Position numbers and translations under genes: made by a program. A stretch of 55,066 bases of DNA from DAOTWP01 sp034435675 (lineage in GTDB: Bacteria > Chloroflexota > Anaerolineae > Aggregatilineales > Phototrophicaceae): NCBI GenBank assembly GCA_034435675.1, contig DAOTWP010000085.1:1-55066 (forward strand). Reading direction: 5' to 3'. Each line of letters begins with the position of its first letter. Positions within the stretch are counted from its first letter, which is position 1. Shown here one piece after another: positions 50,466-55,066 of this stretch. The notes under the pieces were generated by a model that worked only from the letters and a program-made list of their open reading frames with translations, ran no database searches and was not told the origin of the DNA.

Positions 50466-52094
50466 TTAACTGCGTGTTACAGTCACAGTCGCGGCTTCGC
50501 CTTCGGGTTTCACGTCCCCTAAGCCCAGCACCGTGACCATCCGATTCAACGCCGCCAGATATGCTTTTACGCTGGCAACGACAATATCACTATGTGCGCC
50601 ATACCCCCCGAACGAGCGCTTATGATCGGGCGAGGCGATACGCACGGTGACTTCGCCCAGCGCGTCAATGCCTTCGGTCACACTGTGGACGCTGTATTCG
50701 ATCAGCACATTCGGCGCTTTGACAATCGCATCAATCGCCTTATACGACGCATCTACGGGACCTGTCCCAACTGATGCTTGAACAAGCTCCGCGCCGTCGA
50801 CTTTAGCCAGTTTCACGGTAGCGGTGGGCATGCCCATAGTACCGCACATCACTTGAATATCGCTCAGCGAGTAAATCTCTTCGGGACCATGAAACTCGTC
50901 GGCGATCAGCGCTTCCAGATCGGCATCGGTAACGGTCTTTTTGGCGTCTGCCAGTTCTTTGAAGCGCCTGAAAACCTGATTGAGCGCATCGCCTTCTACA
51001 TTGAAGCCCAGTTCCTGCAAGCGTACTTTCAGTGCGTGCCGCCCACTGTGCTTGCCCAGCACCAATCGGCTCTGAGTCAGCCCGACGCTCTCTGGCGTCA
51101 TGATTTCATAGGTGCTGGAATGCTTGAGCATGCCATCCTGATGAATACCCGCTTCATGGGCGAAAGCGTTTGCACCAACCACTGCTTTATTCGGCTGCAC
51201 CAGCATACCGGTATAGTTGCTGACCATGCGGCTGGTCTTCATGATTTCGCGGCTGTTGATATTGCTGTTCAGGTTGTAGAACTGTGGGCGGGTTTTCAGC
51301 GCCATTGCGACTTCTTCAAGGCTGGTGTTGCCTGCCCGTTCGCCGATGCCGTTGATTGTGACCTCAACCTGGCGTGCCCCGGCAACGATCCCGGCGAGCG
51401 TGTTAGCAGTTGCCAGGCCGAGATCGTTATGGCAGTGTACCGACCAGATCACCCCGCTGCCAGGACCGGCACCGGGCGTCTCAGCAATCAGATTGGCGAT
51501 GAGTTCCTGCCATTCCTGCGGGGTGACATAGCCGACGGTATCAGGAATATTCAGCGTGGTCGCACCGCAGGCAACGGCGACTGAACAAACTTCGACCAGA
51601 AATGCCGGATCCGTACGCCCGGCATCCATCGGGCTGAATTCGACATCATCGCAAAGGCTGCGCGCGAGCGTCACTGACTTGCGCACAACTTCCAGCGCCT
51701 GCTCGCGGGTCAAGCCCGTCTGGTACTTCAGATGTATATCTGACGTGCCCAGAAAGGTATGAATGCGGGGGTAGAGCGCATCCTTGACGCCTTCCCAGCA
51801 AGTAAGAATGTCCCCTTCGACTGCCCGCGCCAGCCCACAAATCACCGGAATATGGGCTTCCGGGTCATCACCGGGCACACCGACTTCGCGAGCGATGCGC
51901 TGCACAGCAGCGAGGTCATCCGGTGAAGCAGCCGGAAAACCTGCCTCGATAATGTCTACACCCAGATGCGCCAGCTGACGAGCGATTTCCAGCTTTTCAG
52001 CGCTCGCCAGGGTAGCGCCAGGGCTTTGCTCACCGTCGCGCAACGTAGTATCAAAAAACAGGACTGAATTCGGAGTTACAGGTTTACGCGCCAT
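50466..52094 (-). CDS. leuA: 2-isopropylmalate synthase
   Basis: LeuA condenses 2-oxoisovalerate with acetyl-CoA, the committed step of leucine synthesis. The 542-residue protein has FFDTTLRDGEQSPGATL, the metal-binding SVHCHNDLG, INGIGERAGNTSLEEV and HEAGIHQDGMLKH. A full LeuA_dimer regulatory domain (about 395-530) implies leucine feedback control. Its start lies inside a short upstream ORF that has a much stronger ribosome-binding site. Its own is AGGA, ten bases upstream. Confidence 0.96.
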   Translation of the reverse strand: MARKPVTPNSVLFFDTTLRDGEQSPGATLASAEKLEIARQLAHLGVDIIEAGFPAASPDDLAAVQRIAREVGVPGDDPEAHIPVICGLARAVEGDILTCWEGVKDALYPRIHTFLGTSDIHLKYQTGLTREQALEVVRKSVTLARSLCDDVEFSPMDAGRTDPAFLVEVCSVAVACGATTLNIPDTVGYVTPQEWQELIANLIAETPGAGPGSGVIWSVHCHNDLGLATANTLAGIVAGARQVEVTINGIGERAGNTSLEEVAMALKTRPQFYNLNSNINSREIMKTSRMVSNYTGMLVQPNKAVVGANAFAHEAGIHQDGMLKHSSTYEIMTPESVGLTQSRLVLGKHSGRHALKVRLQELGFNVEGDALNQVFRRFKELADAKKTVTDADLEALIADEFHGPEEIYSLSDIQVMCGTMGMPTATVKLAKVDGAELVQASVGTGPVDASYKAIDAIVKAPNVLIEYSVHSVTEGIDALGEVTVRIASPDHKRSFGGYGAHSDIVVASVKAYLAALNRMVTVLGLGDVKPEGEAATVTVTRS

Positions 52095-52186
52095 TGCAGG
52101 GTGATCCTTTCACGCTGGTTTAAACAGTCAGAGCATTGGTGATACCAGTAACACGCCTTAAGACCATCAAGACCATCGTCAGTCAT
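52076..52186 (-). CDS. short ORF overlapping the leuA start (candidate leader peptide)
   Basis: A 36-codon frame starts at the ATG at 52186 and ends at a TAA 17 bases inside leuA in another frame. Just upstream is AAGGGGGTGATC, which matches the full anti-Shine-Dalgarno complement AAGGAGGTGATC at 11 of 12 positions, with ideal spacing. The peptide begins MTDDGLDGLKACYWYHQCSD and has three cysteines. It is not rich in Leu, Ile or Val. It may couple translation to leuA or act as a leader. Whether the peptide has a function is unknown. Confidence 0.45.
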   Translation of the reverse strand: MTDDGLDGLKACYWYHQCSDCLNQRERITLQWRVNL

Positions 52187-52257
52187 TAGATCACCCCCTT
52201 TCCGAAGTGCAAAATCATCCAATCAATGTCGTGATGTGCAACAACTGCCCGGTTGCC

Positions 52258-53265
52258 TTATTCCTGCTTGATACGCTTCGCATTCAGGAACGGCATCATG
52301 TCACGCAGTTGGGCGCCGACGTCCTCAATCAGCAAATTCTGCTCCTGCTTACGCCGGGGGGCAAAGTTTGGGCGTCCGTGCTTGTTTTCGGCAATCCATT
52401 CACGCGCAAATTCGCCATTCTGAATTCTGTCCAGCACGCCTGCCATTTCTTCTTTGACGGCATTCTCAAAAACATCACCGACCACATAGCCGCCATATTC
52501 CGCCGTGTCACTGACGCTGTACCACATGTAGCTCAACCCACCCTGATACAGCAGATCAACGATCAGCTTGAGTTCATGCATACACTCAAAATAGGCGACC
52601 TCAGGCTGGTAGCCGGCTTTGACCAGGGTTTCAAATGCCGAGCGAATCAGCGCAGTGACCCCCCCACACAGAATTACCTGTTCGCCAAAAAGGTCGGTTT
52701 CAGTCTCTTCCTTGAACGTGGTTTCGATCACCCCGGCGCGCGTGCAGCCAATCGCTTTGGCATATGCCAGTCCCAACGCTTTCGCCTGCCCGGTAGCATC
52801 CTGAAACACTGCCAACAGCCCCGGCGTGCCACCACCTTCGGTGAAGACCTCGCGCACGCGGTGCCCCGGCGCTTTGGGGGCTACCATCGCCACATCCACG
52901 CTTTCCGGTGGGACGATGGTCTTGAAGTGAATGTTGAAACCATGGGCAAACATCAGCATTGCGCCCGGCTTCAGGTTGGGGGCAATTTCGCTAGCATAAA
53001 CGTCTGCCTGCAGAGTGTCGGGAATCAGCACCATAATCACGTCTGCCCGCGCGGTCGCATCACCCACGCTGTAGACTTCCAGCCCGTCTGCGGCGGCTTT
53101 CGCGCGGCTTTTGCTGCCAGGATGCAGCCCGATAATCACCTGCATGCCGCTGTCGCGCGCATTCAGCGCGTGCGCATGCCCCTGACTGCCATAGCCAATG
53201 ACTGCGATGGTTTTGCCTTCCAGCAAAGACAGGTCAGCGTTCTTGTCGTAGTAAAGTGTTGCCAT
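52258..53265 (-). CDS. ilvC: Ketol-acid reductoisomerase (class I)
   Basis: IlvC isomerises and reduces acetolactate and acetohydroxybutyrate. The 335-residue protein matches class I length. It has AVIGYGSQGHAHALNARDSG (Rossmann loop) and IGLHPGSKSRAKA as the cofactor-specificity loop, with Ser and Arg residues that usually favour NADPH. VAPKAPGHRVREVF follows. The metal site lies in ETETDLFGEQVILCGG and FECMHELKLIVDL. The 163-base gap to leuA holds the short ORF described separately. The 179-base gap to ilvN shows no feature I can support. Confidence 0.96.
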   Translation of the reverse strand: MATLYYDKNADLSLLEGKTIAVIGYGSQGHAHALNARDSGMQVIIGLHPGSKSRAKAAADGLEVYSVGDATARADVIMVLIPDTLQADVYASEIAPNLKPGAMLMFAHGFNIHFKTIVPPESVDVAMVAPKAPGHRVREVFTEGGGTPGLLAVFQDATGQAKALGLAYAKAIGCTRAGVIETTFKEETETDLFGEQVILCGGVTALIRSAFETLVKAGYQPEVAYFECMHELKLIVDLLYQGGLSYMWYSVSDTAEYGGYVVGDVFENAVKEEMAGVLDRIQNGEFAREWIAENKHGRPNFAPRRKQEQNLLIEDVGAQLRDMMPFLNAKRIKQE

Positions 53266-53444
53266 AAATCCGATATGCTCCTATGTGGATTTTAGATTGG
53301 TCAGAACTTACACAATTTCATTCCCCAACAAGCGAGTTAATCCTCTTGTTCAGACACAAATCACGGGGCAACTGCGTAAGTCCTCTACGTAAATGATTTG
53401 CCCGATGGGGCGATACCAGACACCAGCCCCACCGAACCAGCCCC

Positions 53445-54020
53445 TTATACCCCGTAGCGTTCCAGCCCGTTTTGCTGGTTCGGCGTCAACACCGGGGGTT
53501 CATAACTGCTGTCCAGAATGCGCACACCGCGCCCCATGGCAACAACACCTGTCCGCACCATTTCGACGATGCCAATCGGGCGCAGTTGTTCGATAAGCTC
53601 TTCGACAATCTGTTCCTGCGCGGCAATTTCGATAATCGCCACCTTCGGTCCGATGTCCACAATACGTGCCGGATAGCGTTCACAGATCAGTGTTACGGCA
53701 TTGCGGGAATCTGCGTCATCGGTGCGCACCTTAATCAGTGCGAGGTCGCGGGTGATATTGGGCACATCCGACATAATCTGCACGTCAATGACGTTGACCA
53801 GCTTGCGCAGGTTTTCGGCGATCAACCGGGGATGCACGCGCTCAAGATCAACTACAATCGTCATCCGCGAGATATATGCCTTGTGGGTGCGTCCTACCGT
53901 CAGACTGTCTACATTGAAATTTCGCCGCCGGAACAGGCTGGCAATACGATTCAGCACACCGGGTTTGTTTTCGACCAGCGCGACAAGCGTCGCTTTTGCT
54001 CTGGTGGCTTGTTCACTCAT
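53445..54020 (-). CDS. ilvN: Acetolactate synthase small subunit
   Basis: This is the regulatory subunit of acetolactate synthase. The 191-residue protein has an N-terminal ACT domain (about residues 9-80: VALVENKPGVLNRIASLFRR, NVDSLTVGRT) and a C-terminal ALS_ss domain (about 95-170). The ACT domain normally binds valine for feedback inhibition. Its ATG overlaps the ilvB stop by four bases (ATGA), so translation is coupled. The tail beyond 172 (SSYEPPVLTPNQQ) is slightly longer than in E. coli enzymes. Confidence 0.94.
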   Translation of the reverse strand: MSEQATRAKATLVALVENKPGVLNRIASLFRRRNFNVDSLTVGRTHKAYISRMTIVVDLERVHPRLIAENLRKLVNVIDVQIMSDVPNITRDLALIKVRTDDADSRNAVTLICERYPARIVDIGPKVAIIEIAAQEQIVEELIEQLRPIGIVEMVRTGVVAMGRGVRILDSSYEPPVLTPNQQNGLERYGV

Positions 54021-55066
54021 TTCACAGTTTCTCCAGGTTTGGGACGACGCAGCATGGCATGCAAATCAGCGCCTGCAGGCACCATCGGGTAGATGATTTC
54101 TTCTTTTTCAATCACGTATTCAATCAGAACAGGTCCCGGGTGGCTGCGCGCAAACTTGACTGACTCTTCGATCTGGTCACGGCTGCTGACACGCATGCTG
54201 GGAATTCCATAAGCCTCCGCCAGTTTGCAGAAATCGGGGTTAACCATTGGTGTAGACTGGTAACGTTCTTCATAAAAGAATTCCTGCCACTGGCGCACCA
54301 TCCCCAGAAAGGCATTGTTCAGGATGGCGATGTTGACCTTGCAGTTCTCCTGCACGGCAGTCGCCAGTTCTGCCATGGTCATCTGGAAACCACCATCACC
54401 GACGATTGCCCAGACTTCCTCTTCCGGTTTGCCAAACTTAGCACCGATTGCAGCGGGGAAACCGAATCCCATGGTTCCCAGACCACCACTGGTGAGCATC
54501 GAAGCGGGACGCTGGTGCGGATAGTACTGTGCTTCGAGCATCTGATGCTGCCCGACATCCGAAACAGTGACGGCTTCTCCGCCAGTAAATTTCCACAGAT
54601 CATTGATGACCTGCGCCCCAAGCAGCTTGCCGCCGGCATCATAGTTCAGGATATCACGTTCGTTGCCATCTTCCTGCCAGTCGCGAATCTTACCGATCCA
54701 CTCCGCATGGGTCTTGGGCTGCAACTCAGGCAAAAGTTGGGACAACACTGTGCGCACGTCGCCAGCGATGCCAACATCAACCTTGACATTCTTATTGATC
54801 TCGGAAGGATCAATATCCACATGAACCTTGCGAGCATGCGGCGCGTAGGTCTTCAGATTTCCGGTGACGCGATCATCAAAGCGCATGCCCAGCGCAATCA
54901 GCAAATCGGCTTCCTGAATCGCATAGTTGCAGGCGGCTGCTCCGTGCATCCCCATCATACCAATTGCCAGCGGATGGCTTTCTGGAATTGCCCCTTTGCC
55001 CAGCAGGGTCAGCGTCACTGGGATCTGCGCGCGTTCCGCCAGTTCGCGCAGTTCCTGCGTTGCGCC
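54017..55066 (-). CDS. ilvB: Acetolactate synthase large subunit, C-terminal part
   Basis: The frame is open to the right edge of the window, so about 349 C-terminal residues are visible and the start is outside. The ThDP-binding region is AIVGDGGFQMTMAELATAV with NAFLGMVRQWQEFFYEERY. LITAL-type dimer features (ADLLIALGMRFDDRVTGNL) and ASMLTSGGLGTMGFGFPAAIG are present. It is the first visible gene of ilvB-ilvN-ilvC-leuA-leuC-leuD-cimA-cupin-methyltransferase-leuB. Any leader or attenuator of the cluster would lie outside this window. Confidence 0.95.
   Translation of the reverse strand, partial: GATQELRELAERAQIPVTLTLLGKGAIPESHPLAIGMMGMHGAAACNYAIQEADLLIALGMRFDDRVTGNLKTYAPHARKVHVDIDPSEINKNVKVDVGIAGDVRTVLSQLLPELQPKTHAEWIGKIRDWQEDGNERDILNYDAGGKLLGAQVINDLWKFTGGEAVTVSDVGQHQMLEAQYYPHQRPASMLTSGGLGTMGFGFPAAIGAKFGKPEEEVWAIVGDGGFQMTMAELATAVQENCKVNIAILNNAFLGMVRQWQEFFYEERYQSTPMVNPDFCKLAEAYGIPSMRVSSRDQIEESVKFARSHPGPVLIEYVIEKEEIIYPMVPAGADLHAMLRRPKPGETVK

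Overview
The window is a chromosomal segment of a bacterium that most resembles Chloroflexota (Anaerolineae-like). This is an inference from protein style: tandem family-5 peptide-binding proteins, a photolyase next to a DUF2256 gene, an Mrp-type ATPase without the CxxC pair, a histidine-kinase-like protein with a QEL box, and Ala/Lys-rich tails on complex I subunits. I see no phage, insertion sequence, CRISPR array or rRNA. Most of the segment is housekeeping DNA.

Layout. 1-1659 holds Fe-S assembly genes: sufC-sufB on the minus strand and a divergent DUF59 factor. 1701-6088 holds two paralogous multidomain wall-hydrolase-like proteins (SH3, glycosidase-like, golvesin-like and M23 peptidase domains) with no visible signal peptide. 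6294-7779 holds selD, read through an in-frame TGA at the active-site position (selenocysteine), followed by a small unknown gene. A tRNA-Pro(GGG) lies at 7996-8069. 8251-15896 is a peptide/nickel-type ABC importer with duplicated binding proteins and a duplicated second permease but no ATPase genes. 15987-18246 holds a lipoprotein and a degenerate FtsK/SpoIIIE-like protein. 18327-25048 is a minus-strand operon: a large sensor-kinase-like protein whose phosphoacceptor His is replaced by Gln, a LysM protein and an LCP (LytR-CpsA-Psr) protein. 25268-28668 holds a Nudix hydrolase, a beta-lactamase-fold protein, an RsbW/STAS pair and a small membrane protein.

28775-35655 holds Mrp, a photolyase-family protein whose two domains appear in swapped order with its DUF2256 partner, and a short complex I cluster (iscX, nuoB, nuoCD fusion, nuoI). 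NuoB and NuoI share a repeated basic helical tail. 35746-37221 is an aldehyde dehydrogenase interrupted by a single amber codon. thrB and thrC are divergent at 37361-39721. A Cys/Met-metabolism PLP enzyme at 40204-41490 lies behind a SAM-I riboswitch and terminator. 42011-44366 encodes an FHA protein and a Clp-N/kinase-like fusion.

44410 to the right edge is a branched-chain amino acid cluster on the minus strand: ilvB-ilvN-ilvC-leuA-leuC-leuD-cimA-cupin-methyltransferase-leuB. The presence of cimA suggests isoleucine is made from pyruvate via citramalate. A short ORF with a near-perfect Shine-Dalgarno sequence overlaps the leuA start.

Start codons were chosen by ribosome-binding site and family length, and several differ from the longest possible frame. 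Promoters and hairpins were read by eye and not tested by folding software.
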